Assembly: GCA_002150815.3 (NCBI GenBank)
Contig: NDFF03000057.1
Location: 248,001 to 312,000 of the forward strand
Reading direction: 5' to 3'
Source: Grammothele lineata
Taxonomy: Eukaryota > Basidiomycota > Agaricomycetes > Polyporales > Polyporaceae
DNA length: 64,000 nt
Part shown: in pieces, positions 21,035 through 31,824 of the stretch
Layout of the letters: every line of letters starts with the position of its first letter
Position numbering within the stretch: the stretch's first letter is position 1
Notes under the pieces: generated by a model
The model's input: only the letters and a program-made list of their open reading frames with translations
Databases searched by the model: none
What the model was told of the DNA's origin: nothing
Program-made: the position numbers and the translations under genes

Positions 21035-24000
21035 ATGTCGCACACGCCTCCCCCACCCTCCAATCCGAACCCCTGCCCACAATGCGGCGGCTTGGAGCAG
21101 CCTTGCACCTGCGCGGCTTTTCGTGCCTCGCCTCCCCACCCATATACTTCATTTTACCACTCGGGATACCCCCCCGCATACCCGAATTTCTCATATCTGC
21201 CGCAAACCCCTTCGCGCGAACAGCCAGTACCATCTGGCCCGAGCAATACGGCTTCCGACGTACATTGGCCCCCTCAGCCACAGCCGCCTCACAATCATCA
21301 CTTCGGCACGCAGGGTGTGGTCCCGCAACCGTTGTGAGTACCTGTACTATGATCCTTGCGCATATAATACTCAAGATATCATAGCTTTCAGCCAATCTTC
21401 TATTCCGGAGTGCCGCCGCCGCCGCCGCCGGCTCCACTAGGAAATTCTCTCGAATCGCCCATTCTAGACAGTGTCCCTGCTGGGACTGTGGCGGGGCCGT
21501 CCGTGGCTGGAAGTTCAGAACCGCCCGCAATGCCTCTTCCACTTCATCGTTTCGGCTCGCTCACTAATCCACGCACCTCTGATCACAGCAACTCTGCTAC
21601 GTCTGTTGCAAGTGACGTTTGGTGGTTCATCTACCGCCTGTCGACTGACAAGGAACCAGCTTCGCGGCCAGATGACCAGCCCCGCGAGAAGACACCGCCC
21701 GATTTGAAGAAGGACTCAACTATTAAGTATTACGGATGCAGATTTTGCAAGACGTACGTATTCGATATAGTATGTCTAGCGGCGCATTGACTTACGGAAA
21801 GATTAGTTGGAAGACTTGGCAAGCACATGCGGGAATCAGCTCGTCGATCCGCACTCACCTACAGAAACATCACATGGAGGAATACCGTATGTAAGTCATC
21901 GAAAATCGCCTGAAAGGATGGCAAGAGCTTGCATACAAGCCCTCACACCTGGTGGCGCAACAGGCACATCAGAAAAAAGGTTCAGGGTCTGTTGCATGGG
22001 TGGCAACCCAAGTGCGCAAGGTTGTACCCATAGTATGTGGTTGCACAGGGCACGGTTATATAGGGCCCCATTACACACCGTAGCATGGGCGCTTGTAGGG
22101 TTGTGCACTGTAGCGGAGCAGAGCGTGGGGCGTGCCCTATAGCTCTAGATTGCCGGCCGCACACGTCCCACCAGAGCCGTTCTCACTCGATGGGCTTGCG
22201 CGGCGCATTGCCCACTGGGTAGCCGCCGATGACCAGGTAAGATGCCATACCATGTTCGCGATGCTAAAACTCAGCGCATTTCTACAGGCCTTCAATGTTG
22301 TTGAGTCGGATTTCTTTAGAGAAATCATCCACTACACCAGCACTTCTCCTCGCCCCCTAGCCGACAGTGACATTCCGCACCGGACCAAGCTCCATAGCCT
22401 CGTCGTGGAGGAATACGAGCATGAGATCAAAAACCTCAGAAATGAACTCCAGGTACGCCTTTGTGCCCTGGATAGGCTAACATTTGCTGATGCGCCTTTA
22501 TTTGTTCTGACAGCACGCTCTCGGGAAGATCTCGTTTACGTGCGATACGCGGTCTTGTAAGGTCCTTAATGGGTACCTCGCCATTACGATACACTACTGT
22601 GCGCGCGACGGCCCGCAGAGGACGGGGCGCCTAGTTCTTCGATCGCGTCTCGGCGCTTTCCGCCGTGTACTCGGGCGCCATACAGGCCGCAACCTCGCAG
22701 AACACTTCATCGCTGTCCTCCGTGAGCTTGGAATACTGCACAAGGTGCGCTCTTGCTGGTGTCCTGTACATGGCTTCGACATTTACTTACACTTATTCTC
22801 CTTTAGATTGGCTGCATTGCTCTTGACAATGCAAGCAACTGCACCACAATGATGGAAGACCTCGAACGCATTTTGCGCGAGCTCGGCATCCTGTTTGAGC
22901 GCACCGCAAATCGCATCCGGTGAGTTTCTTGTCTAGCGATTCCGAGTGCGCAGTACTCGTGCTGACTTTGGCTATTCCACGCAGCTGCTTCCCTCACGTC
23001 ATCAACATTGCTGTGAAACACGGGCTTAGTGCACTTACAGACATTCCGAAGCCCTCTTGCACTACACCGGCTTCTGAGCTATCATCTTCGTCCACAGCCG
23101 ACTCGTCTGCTGCCAGCCTTATTCAGACCCGTTCCCGCCTCGCTGACTCAGCAGACTCAGAGGAGCCCGACATCGCCCTCCGCCCTGTTGATCGCATCCT
23201 CGATGCTGCTAGCAATCCGGCGCTTCTTGAAGATGAAGAGTACGCACTTGCACTACAAGAGGACCCCATCAAGAAGGCAAGGAAGCTTATCTCCACCTGT
23301 CGAGCTTCGGGACAGCGCCGTGCAGACTTCAAGGAAACCATCATCGAAGGTAATCGGACCAGTGCTTTTGGCGAGGGCATTGTGCTTCGGGTTGTCCAGC
23401 TTCTCCGTGATGTCGACACACAGTGGTCGGCGATTCTGCTCATGGTTGATCATGTACTGGGGCTCCTACCCGTAAGTTTCAAACTCTAACATACGGCAAC
23501 TCAGGTGGCTAATGGTGCCATGTTGCTGCATAGGCTATCAACCGTCTTCTCGAACAGGAGAAATACGAGGAACTTGCTGAGCTCCTCCTCTCCGAGACTG
23601 ATGCTACCGTTCTAAATGACATCCGCGGATTCTTGATGATCCCACATAAGGTTCAAGAGCTTCTCTCCGCTGAGAAGACTCCCACCGTGCCCATGGTAAT
23701 TCCGGCATATGATCGCTTACATACTCTTCTCAAGCTTGCCACAAAGTCATACCCCAAGATAGCACATGGTATCTGGGCATCAATAGAGTCGCTTGAGGAG
23801 TATATGGCGCATACGATGAAGACTCGGGTGTACGCACTTGCAATGGGTACGTCTTTACCCACTGTAGCTTACCTGATGAGCACTCAGAATATGATTCCTG
23901 GCAGTCATCCACCCGGCTCTCAAGCTCACGTGGATACAGAAGCATTGGAAACCGTGGGAGCTCACGAAAGCGAAGGAGTGGGTTATTGAAGCAGTACGTC

Positions 24001-25034
24001 TTCCAAATTAGGTCGCATTTACTCGTTTTGAACGCTCGTACACCATTTGGCAGATGCTCTCCTACCGCACAGCTATCCGACAGAGTGGCGCCGCCACTGC
24101 ACCCGCGCCAGGGACTGGAGCCGCAACCCTTCAAAATGCGGCCAGTCTAGCCAGTAGCACGACATCATCAGCCACTGAGTCTACCTTCTCGCGAAGCTCG
24201 AGCCTCGTTGCGCCCTGGCAGACCAGTGCTGCTCGCGCATCAAGGGCGCAATATGCTGGTTTTGCAGCTCTCGACGACATGCGTCGTATGCTCACGGAGA
24301 TGGCCAAGAGCTCTTCCCACAGCACTCTCGACGACTTGGGCGAGTCCAATACATTCGCTTCTTCGGCCCCTTCTCAGGATACGCAGCCAGAGGAGACAGA
24401 GGAGGAGCGCGAGGCTCGCCTGCTCGCGGAGGATGAAGCAGTGGTGTCAGCAGAGCTCGAACGCTACCTCACTGAAAGCCTGACATCCGATGACTCATGT
24501 CTCAGTATTAGATTATTGGAATGTGCGTTGGCTTTTATTGCACGTTCTAACCTTTAAGTTACTTATGTTGTGATACCCTTTCCGCTTCAGGATCACGAGG
24601 CCGACTACCCGCTACTCTTCCGAGTGGCGGTCGATGTTTTGCCCGCTCCTGCCTCCGCTGTCGCCTCGGAGCGAGTATTCTTGTCGAGCAAAGAGACGGA
24701 TGCTCTTCGCCGCAGCGGTCTCGATACAGCCATGTTTGAGGTGCTACAGGTCTTGAAGTACTCACTCAAACACTCGCGTCGCGAGCGGGCGAACGGTTAC
24801 AACACGTACTATGGTCTTTGTCTCCCGATCAGAGTGGACATCACGCTGGAATCTTATCTCTTTGCGAGGGAATGCCGGTGCTTCTTAAGAATAATGAAGC
24901 GACCGAGTTGTGTGCTACAAATGGGGCCGAGGCAGTCGTCAAGGGGTGGTCGTCTCATGTGGGTTCCCATGGAAAGGAAATTCTGGATACATTGTTCGTT
25001 GAGCTGGTTAACCCGCCTCGTAATGTACAGTTAG
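21035..25034 (+). pseudogene. hAT transposase, BED finger + RNase-H-like core + hAT dimerisation domain, one frameshift
   Basis: Exons 21035-21333, 21385-21753, 21807-21890, 22149-22236, 22288-22452, 22514-22744, 22807-22919, 22985-23471, 23534-23846, 23905-23993, 24054-24522 and 24591-25034. All joins keep phase except the last. In order: a Pro-rich N-terminus; a BED zinc finger (YYGCRFCK, then RTHLQKHHMEEY); the catalytic core (ISFTCDTRS, YLAITIHYC, CFPHVINIAVKHG, LLRDVDTQW, HPALKLTWIQKHW); and the C-terminal dimerisation region (DHEADYPLLFRVAVDVL, SAVASERVF). The conserved LDYWN segment before the last intron sits one base out of frame with exon 11, so a 1-nt indel lies near 24505-24512. 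In the usual CDTWS motif Trp is replaced by Arg here. This copy is probably defective. Confidence 0.85.
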
Positions 25035-25312
25035 AAGGCTTACCCGTGAACGTCGTTCCAATCGTCCCCAAGAAAAAGGCGGTCGCGTGTAGGCTCCCTC
25101 TGAATGACATGCAGGTCACAATACAGCGTGAACAGCCATGCGTTTTGCCCAACTTTGCGATGACGGACTTTAGTAGTCACGAGCGCGCTGACTGCTGGGT
25201 TGCGCAAGCATCAGAATTGGCGGACATCAGGGTCACGGATGAGGAGGCGCGCGAGCTACTGAAGCCCGGACAGGGCGACGCGCTGAAAGCGTTGCTTTCG
25301 GAGCTGCCTTGA
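24824..25312 (+). pseudogene. PIF1-like helicase C-terminal fragment carried inside the hAT element
   Basis: This frame overlaps the end of the transposase frame and encodes about 160 aa. They include LSLCEGMPVLLKNNEATELC, NGAEAVVKGW, DTLFVELVNPP, VQLEGLPVNVVPI and VLPNFAMTDF. From general knowledge these blocks resemble the C-terminal part of PIF1-like helicase genes that are abundant in Agaricomycetes. Walker A and B motifs are absent, so this is only a fragment. It ends at a TGA about 240 bp inside the right terminal repeat. The likeliest origin is capture of a host gene piece by the transposon. Splicing of this frame onto the transposase cannot be judged. Confidence 0.62.
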
Positions 25313-25456
25313 GTACTAGTACACGACTGTTATATACATGTTACTCCGCCGACGCAACCGTACTTCCAGTACCTTGTCCTCCCTCCCTTCGCGCTCTGAG
25401 AGATAAGATCGTTCGATTGATGAGCGCCTGGGGCCGCTCAGCCGTATGATGGGGCC

Positions 25457-25555
25457 TCGAGGTACCTTGAGGCCGACTCGACTCAGAGTCACCTTAAGAC
25501 GACCTTAAGGCGGCTCGATTCAAACTCCGCCCACCACAAGGGCGCCTTCACCTCG
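25457..25555. promoter_or_regulatory. right subterminal palindrome cluster of the hAT element
   Basis: Holds CGAGGTACCTTGAG near 25458, a CCTTAAG at 25492-25498 and CCTTAAGG at 25503-25510. These mirror the motifs at the left end in inverted order. Confidence 0.68.
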
Positions 25556-25571
25556 CCTTGCGGCAACACTA
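25556..25571 (-). repeat. hAT right terminal inverted repeat
   Basis: CCTTGCGGCAACACTA, the perfect inverse complement of the left end. Confidence 0.96.
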
Positions 25572-25579
25572 CGAGGAGC
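25572..25579. repeat. 8-bp target-site duplication, right copy
   Basis: CGAGGAGC, identical to 20530-20537. Confidence 0.95.
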
Positions 25580-25628
25580 CGCAAGGAAGGGTGAGTGGCC
25601 GTGAGTGGGCGGCTATCCTAACATTGAT

Positions 25629-27644
25629 ATGCAATCCTGGGCGCTTCCCCATACTTCTGCAGGGCTTACTAGAGAGGCTCTGAGGCGTTTCTCTTCTTCG
25701 TCCTCCACCCCCTCTTTCAATCTCTCGGATACCGGGTCCCACCCTATCGCGCAATGTCAACATGATGTCTCGAGCCCTGACTTTGGCCCATATAACGACG
25801 AAGACCCATCGCGCTCCATCGGCCCCGCCCTACAGGTTCCGTTAACTCGTATCGCTGTTGGCCAGTCGTACGTCCACCGAAATGCACCAACTCATACCCA
25901 AATCTGCGCAATCGACGCCCCTGGTACCGATGACGTGTCCAAGACCCACGACGAATATCTTGGCTATGTTCAAGACTTCTCGGGTTACAATGTTGCGCCA
26001 GACCGTCACGACGCGACCTTCGACCGGTCTGTCCAACACCATGATCCCTTGCGCTTCTCCCCGCTGGGTTTGGTGGACGCTGTAGGTTTAGACTGTGTAT
26101 GTTACTTCTCCCCCTGCTTCTCAGATGCCTACTCATCTGATTGGGACGCAGGATGCGCCTAGAGGGGACAACGGGGATGTCGGCCTGACGTACTCTTATC
26201 ACGATGGCCACGGGTGGGATACCGACGGCGATGGACACAACACAGCGGGAGAATCGAATGAGCTTCATCGCTCAAGCGGGATTCCTAGTGGTCTTCCAAA
26301 CGTTAGGTATGAGCTACAACACGGCAATTCCTGGTACAGTGCGGAGCATACGACTAGGCTGCCCCCCTGTGAGGGGCATGCTGGAGGTGTAGGAGGTGTA
26401 GAACATGGGGGTCCCGGCACGATTTCAGCTCATCAAGGGCAGCTGCATGGAGATCAGCAGACGTACGCGCACCCCCCTGTGGGTGGACCGCCGCCGCCGC
26501 AAGTGGATGACCCATTCCTAGGGGAGCCGAATACGTCCTATTTGACCCCAGACCAGCATCATGCACCAGTCACTCAAGTTGAGACGTCTACACCCCATCT
26601 ACCGTCCATGGGGGCGTCGACGCGCCCAGACGACGATATTGGGTCAGTGTCCTCCGGTGACAACGCGTACAACTCCGTTCCGGACTCCGAAATCCGACGC
26701 ATTCTTGGTCTCAAAGCTTGCGATGACCTGAGCTTGGATGCTCTTGTGGACCCTCTTCCCGGAGAGAAGCCGGCCTACCCACCCTCTGTCCTGGCTGAGT
26801 TAGCTATCCTTGGGAGTCAAGACAGACGGCTTACGGTACAAGGCATCTATCAGGCACTCGAGGAACGCTTTGAGTGGTACCGTAATTGCAAGCGTGACAA
26901 GAAAAAACCTTGGCAGGTGCGTGCGATTGATGCCTATTCTACAAAACGTCAGCCAAGCTAGGATCTTCCGTATAGCATTCAATACGCACTTGTTTATCCT
27001 CGAACGTGCGCTTCCGACAGATTCCCAGGCCAGTCACACAACCCGGGAACGGCGATTACTGGGTTGTGGATTATACCCGCGTGGCGGGCATGAAGCGTAC
27101 GAAGAAGTATGTCAAGAAAGGCGAGCAGGACGCGCAAGACGAGGGTTCCAAGGACGCTGAAGCACCCTTCGGTGAGGGCTTCGAGTACGGGTTGTCAGCT
27201 TCTCAGCCCACCCGACGAACCAGGAGAAGCTACGAGCATCAAGTAACTGGGTACTCGCGCTCTGCGGCGACGCGAGTTGCTACTCATGGCAGTCATCCAT
27301 ACGGTCCTGGATTGCACCACCACCGCCATGCTCGCGAATCAGCGTCAGCGTCAGCTCCGCCCATGGTCCTCTCCACGCACGACCTCTCTCCTCCGTCATT
27401 GGCACACCCGCACCCTTCCCCCTGGCAACTTCCCTCTGACATAGAGCAAGCGACGGAGCAGGTCAAGCATACTTTCGTCCCGCAGCAATCGCAGCCACCA
27501 CCGGGAACACTTTCTGGGCACGTGTCCCCGTTCTATCGTCCCAGCGTGCACCCGCGACAAACTACCCAGGCCCGATCTCATGCTGATGGACAGAACCCCG
27601 ACTTCGTCGAGGGCTCCTCGCGCGACAGTCTTCGTCATCGCTGA
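25629..27644 (+). CDS. forkhead-domain transcription factor
   Basis: Current model: exons 25629-26081, 26125-26916 (or from 26152, acceptor ambiguous but in frame) and 26976-27644, about 637 aa. The forkhead domain spans roughly residues 364-460 and is split by a 59-nt intron. It starts GEKPAYPPSVLAELAILGS, then DRRLTVQGIYQALEERFEWY; after the intron HSIRTCLSSNVRFRQIPRP and GNGDYWVVDY, followed by a basic KRTKKYVKK wing. This matches the winged-helix order helix 1, helix 2, recognition helix, wing. The recognition helix is divergent. The rest is low-complexity Ser, Pro, His and Gly. The chosen start may not be original: the hAT element ends 50 bp upstream and an older first exon seems to lie on its far side. 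Targets are unknown. Confidence 0.83.
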
Positions 27645-28557
27645 TTTCTCTGGTCCAACGTGTGCACCGCTGCGCTTCTATTGGAATTCTATGGATGTTC
27701 TGTACTCTGCTCTCCCCCCCGATGAATCTGCCCCGCTGTGTTGTCTGTACCCGCATTGAAGCTTTGAAGTGTTGTATGCTGTCTATCTCTACAGATCCCG
27801 TCTCGTGTCGTTCTGTGACACGTCTATCGTCTCGTTTCTTGGTATGCTCGCCTCAGGTATTGCTTCCGACCACGCGCTCTTATATAATCTGTCCTTGTAT
27901 CGTTCAAAGCAAATAGCCCCGTCCAATGTGATGATGTACCATACTAATTGTATTCAAAGTGTACTCCAGTTACGGCCGTCAAACCATACCCCGCCTCCCT
28001 GGGAACTCGCCGCCGCATCAAAACGAACGCGCAAGCCAACGAACGCGGAACGGTGGGTAGGCAGTTCGTGTCACCTCGAGTCGAAAAGCTGCGACGTTAC
28101 GGTGGAGGTGCGGTGGGATTGATAGGATGGGGAGACGTCGAGTGTGCCTCGGGTTGCGCCCGAGTCGGTTGCAAATATAGGGTGCACAATTTAGAACATG
28201 AGGATGCCGCCTAACGTCTCTGACGTCTGGATGTTGGATACTCGCGGCGTTTTAGGCCCGTGTTGGATCTCGCGAGTGCTGTGTACGCGGTGTTGTCTCC
28301 CCGAGAAGTCTTCATTGCGTGAATCTGGAGTAGGCCGTACGCTATGTGTGCCGTCGTCTCAGAGGCGGAGGAGTCGTGTTTACTGGTTGTTTTCGAAGAT
28401 TGGAGGCAAAAGCACCGAGCAAATGCCAAGGGCAAGCTGCAACTGGGTGCTTGTCGGTCTCATTGGGGGCAACTTCACGCGCCCGCATTTAGGGCACTCC
28501 TTCAGATGAGACGTCTGAATATTGTTGTGACATTAGCTGGTGCGTCATCGCTGATAA
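27645..28557. other. intergenic region between convergent forkhead and HET genes
   Basis: About 910 bp, presumably the two 3' untranslated regions. Open frames here are short and show no family resemblance. Confidence 0.4.
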
Positions 28558-30672
28558 TTACTGCACAAACCACATACCCGAGTCGTTTTCGCCCCCCTGA
28601 GCAGTCGAAGCGTTCATCAACCTCGAACGTTTCGGGTGTGAAGGAGCCGCCACGTTCTCATCCCCGCCATCCGCCATCTCCCTCCAAGTCCGCTTCCTAC
28701 CCTTACGTGAGGCCTTCTCTGAGCCCTCCCCGTCCACCCGCGCATGTGGGGGGAGCGAAGGTGTGGGAGGAGCGAGCACGTCCACTGCGATGAGGTACAT
28801 GGCGGGATAATTCCGCGATCCGGGCGAGTCGCAGTGTAATGTCAGCCGCACGCGCCACGCAGCGGCGCCTGCGACCGCATCTGCCTCGCGAAGTGGCGGG
28901 AGGGGGAAGGAACGAGAACGAGTGAGCGCGCCGAGTGCGGATGGCCCGGGACCGCGGTCCCAGTGCGCCACTGGGGAGACGAGCCCTGGGATGGGATCAC
29001 CGGGGAGAGGGTTGGAGAGCCAGGGAGCCTCGACAGCGGACCGGAGTGTCCGGCCACTGTTCAGAGAGATAGTGTATGATACACTTAGATTGCTCCAGTC
29101 CGAGCGGGTGGCAACAGAAGCATCCTGGATGAAAGCGACCGTCATTGTGTGCGTTGAACTGGAGATTTTGAGGACCCCCGCGAACATTGAGCAGTTGTAT
29201 CCGAGTGCGGACAATTGTTTCTGCCACGAGTCGCGCGATTGGGGATGGAGGGTCATCTGTACCAGCGACGGCGGTGATGTATATTTTCCGCCACTACCTG
29301 GAGCTAGAGATTGCATGAATATTCGACCACCGAGGATTGGGGAGACCAACGAAGCGCGGTGGGCTACATAGAACTCAGAAACATCGTAGTGTTTGACGGT
29401 AAGCTGCGGTAGGTGTATCGGAAAGGTGATTGAGACGACGCGCGTGATCGGCGGAGATCGCCAGACCCATTCCGCACCGAGAGGCCAACGATGGCACCTG
29501 ATGTCTGAGGAGAGGGGAAGTTCATCGTGAATGTTGTTCCCAACACTGTATGCGTATCCCTCTTTATGCGGGATCGTCAGAACAAGCGCTAGAAGTGTGT
29601 TGCTACCGTCCTCGCATGCTAATGGGATCAGTCTAGTATCGGAATCGGCGACAGGGTGGAGAGTAACGGTGAGGGAGGGTAATGTGGCACGAATACCGTA
29701 TGGAGTAGTCGAGTATACGGGTGGGGGGACAGCCGAGGCATCGCTCACGCGAAGCGTGGAAAGAAAGCTAGACTTGGTGAGGGCTCGAACAGATCCGGAA
29801 TGTGAGAAGGCACGTGGAGACGACGCGAGTAGGGTATGCCGACGGAGTTCTTGAGCCGGATCGAAGGCGGGAGGGATTGGTATCTCGTCCCAAACGAAGA
29901 TACTCTGGTCCGGCACACCCTTCAGGATCTCCTCTTGCAGACGAATGAACGCCTTTTCCCCTTCACCGTAGATGGTGGGCATGTTGACATTGAACAAACC
30001 CATGAGACAGTACGCCTCATCTTCTTTTCGTGTTGTGACGCGCTTGGACGCCCAGAACATTCGACGCGCAACACTAACCGAGTGAAGACTCCTTTTGTGG
30101 GTCAGGATATCACCGGGAATACCTGTTATTTCGCCTATAGTCCCCGCGAGGTAATGCTTGCCACCGATCAAGCGCCATTCGGAGGTGAAGAAGAGTACAA
30201 TCCTCGGTGCGATGAGCTCTTGTAGCGTCCACCCGCGCGTGAACCAGACACTCTTGCGAAAAGCGGATTCAGGGTCCCTCGGGTCTTCTTCGGCGTGAAC
30301 GTCAGGGAGAAAAGAGAAACATACGGCCGCATCCCGATACATCGTGAACATGGAGTTGATAGCTTCGGAAAGCTCTGCGCTGCTTGTCTTGTCGATGCAA
30401 CATGAGTCGATCCAGATGAAATGTAACCCGTCAGCCCGAGCACGCTCACAGGACCTCCGAATTTTGGCAGAGAGACGCAGAAGAACCTCTTCGTCAGGCA
30501 AGTTCAAGTTCTGTTTGTGGTCCGCGTGGACCTGGGTTTGGATGCGAAGAACGTCCTGATAGGACTGCTCACCCTCCGGTTTTTCCCATACGTGCGAGAG
30601 AATGGCGTAGGGAACAGCTCTGCAGTCATCCACCCAACGAAACGCGCCCGTATATGTGTTAAGAAGCCTCAT
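28558..30672 (-). CDS. HET-domain protein, paralogue of the 2486-4780 gene
   Basis: An intronless 704-aa frame beginning MRLLNTYTGAF. The HET landmarks match the first copy closely: YAILSHVW, WIDSCCIDK, SAELSEAINSMF, RGWTLQELIAP and EDEAYCLMG. The shared similarity extends past the HET domain (DQSIFVWD, LLASSP, TPYGIRATLP, LLALVLT), so the two genes are full-length paralogues rather than a shared domain. The C-terminus is shorter and ends in a basic KRSR-like region. Expected role: a trigger of incompatibility cell death, by family knowledge. The inverted arrangement 24 kb from its paralogue is notable. Confidence 0.92.
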   Translation of the reverse strand: MRLLNTYTGAFRWVDDCRAVPYAILSHVWEKPEGEQSYQDVLRIQTQVHADHKQNLNLPDEEVLLRLSAKIRRSCERARADGLHFIWIDSCCIDKTSSAELSEAINSMFTMYRDAAVCFSFLPDVHAEEDPRDPESAFRKSVWFTRGWTLQELIAPRIVLFFTSEWRLIGGKHYLAGTIGEITGIPGDILTHKRSLHSVSVARRMFWASKRVTTRKEDEAYCLMGLFNVNMPTIYGEGEKAFIRLQEEILKGVPDQSIFVWDEIPIPPAFDPAQELRRHTLLASSPRAFSHSGSVRALTKSSFLSTLRVSDASAVPPPVYSTTPYGIRATLPSLTVTLHPVADSDTRLIPLACEDGSNTLLALVLTIPHKEGYAYSVGNNIHDELPLSSDIRCHRWPLGAEWVWRSPPITRVVSITFPIHLPQLTVKHYDVSEFYVAHRASLVSPILGGRIFMQSLAPGSGGKYTSPPSLVQMTLHPQSRDSWQKQLSALGYNCSMFAGVLKISSSTHTMTVAFIQDASVATRSDWSNLSVSYTISLNSGRTLRSAVEAPWLSNPLPGDPIPGLVSPVAHWDRGPGPSALGALTRSRSFPLPPLREADAVAGAAAWRVRLTLHCDSPGSRNYPAMYLIAVDVLAPPTPSLPPHARVDGEGSEKASRKGRKRTWREMADGGDENVAAPSHPKRSRLMNASTAQGGENDSGMWFVQ

Positions 30673-31824
30673 AGTATCACTTTTGGATCATGTCAGGGCC
30701 CTGCTACAAGATCGCCATACCAGAATGCTACGTACCGGTCCGTCCTGGGTCCAAGTTGGAGCAGGCTAACGAGCACTATGACTGAAAATGGGGAGGGATG
30801 TATGTGAGAGAAGGGAGAGGTATAGATGTACGCCGGTATATGTATCTCTCGTGTAGGAACAAGACGCGGATGGGGATGTGGAGGGGTTATGGCGGTCGAG
30901 GGCTGTGAACCATGACAGGGGCGATGCAGCGTCCAATATGCCAGCTGGACGCTGCCGCGCCTATGACGCACGCTCTGTATCCAGCGAGTTCGCAGAGCTT
31001 GGTAGGTGCAATACTCCATCAGAAGGGCAATGAGGCTACTCCGAATACAAGTGAGTCCTCGTGGATGGTGGGGGACGACGTTTACCTGCGTTCAAATCCG
31101 GCTTGGACGCGTTCATGATGGCATAGTCCTAAGTAGTGCTGATAGATGGTGGTCATATTGTCGTCGCAGAAGGGTGAGGGGGCTTTCCGAACAGATCATG
31201 TCGACTTGAAGGTGACCAGCAACGGTAGCAGCGAGCGTGAGCAAAGGTCGTCCGTACATAATTGAGACCTCGACCGCCTTGAAGGAGTCGGATTGGGTGG
31301 CCCAAGGCCGGATCCGAGGCCGGCGCTGACGGTCCGGCCCGCCGGACGCAGCATCCCGAGTCGGACTATCGTCGGACTACTAGTCTGGGCTCTACAGTCA
31401 ACTCCCACTGAGCGGCAAATGTCACCGTGTGCTTAGACTGCATGCTTCCACCTCCTCGCCTTCGTTAATCCTCAACATCAAAGAAGCTCTGTTTTTCTGA
31501 TCTCTGGGTTACTGCGGAAGTAAGTCACCTCCTCAGTCCTGTTCAACACCGTGACATCTATCTCCGCGCCTAGTACGATTTGCGATAGACTGTCTTTCGT
31601 CTTCGCTCACCTGGCGCCAGGTAAATGTCAAATGAACCGATGCGATGAGCGTTGGAATACGCTACAGTGTGACACTTACCATTTGAAGTGCACATGACAC
31701 CACGCTGAGATCAAATTTGACGAAAGCCTTCTATATTCCAAACGACGAGGCAGTGTCCGCCAACGCAACTCGGGCTTTTCTACGACGGTCAGGATTCCGG
31801 ATCACCAAATCTGCAAATCAGAAG
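30673..31824. other. intergenic region, divergent HET and F-box genes
   Basis: About 1.15 kb. A GC-rich stretch at 31255-31400 contains repeated GTCGGA and CCGGA words and may be an old repeat. No gene is supported. Confidence 0.35.

Larger units (their letters stand above)
20538..25571 (+). mobile_element. complete hAT-superfamily DNA transposon, 5034 bp
   Basis: The element is bounded by perfect 16-bp terminal inverted repeats (TAGTGTTGCCGCAAGG) and flanked by an exact 8-bp direct duplication, CGAGGAGC. Inside are a 12-exon gene for a BED-finger hAT transposase on the plus strand and, behind it, a fragment of a PIF1-like helicase. Both ends carry clusters of short palindromes with CCTTAAGG and AAGGTACCTTGA cores, likely transposase-binding sites. 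Perfect terminal repeats and duplication suggest a fairly recent insertion. The transposase frame nevertheless carries a shift, so this copy may depend on another copy to move. It lies just upstream of, and probably inside, the forkhead gene. Confidence 0.93.

Noticed and set aside
23905..23990. alternative end of the transposase as a short protein finishing at 23989
   Set aside because: The splice after ATGG at 23846 to 23905 restores the expected HPALKLTWIQKHW transposase segment, so the early stop comes from using the wrong frame.
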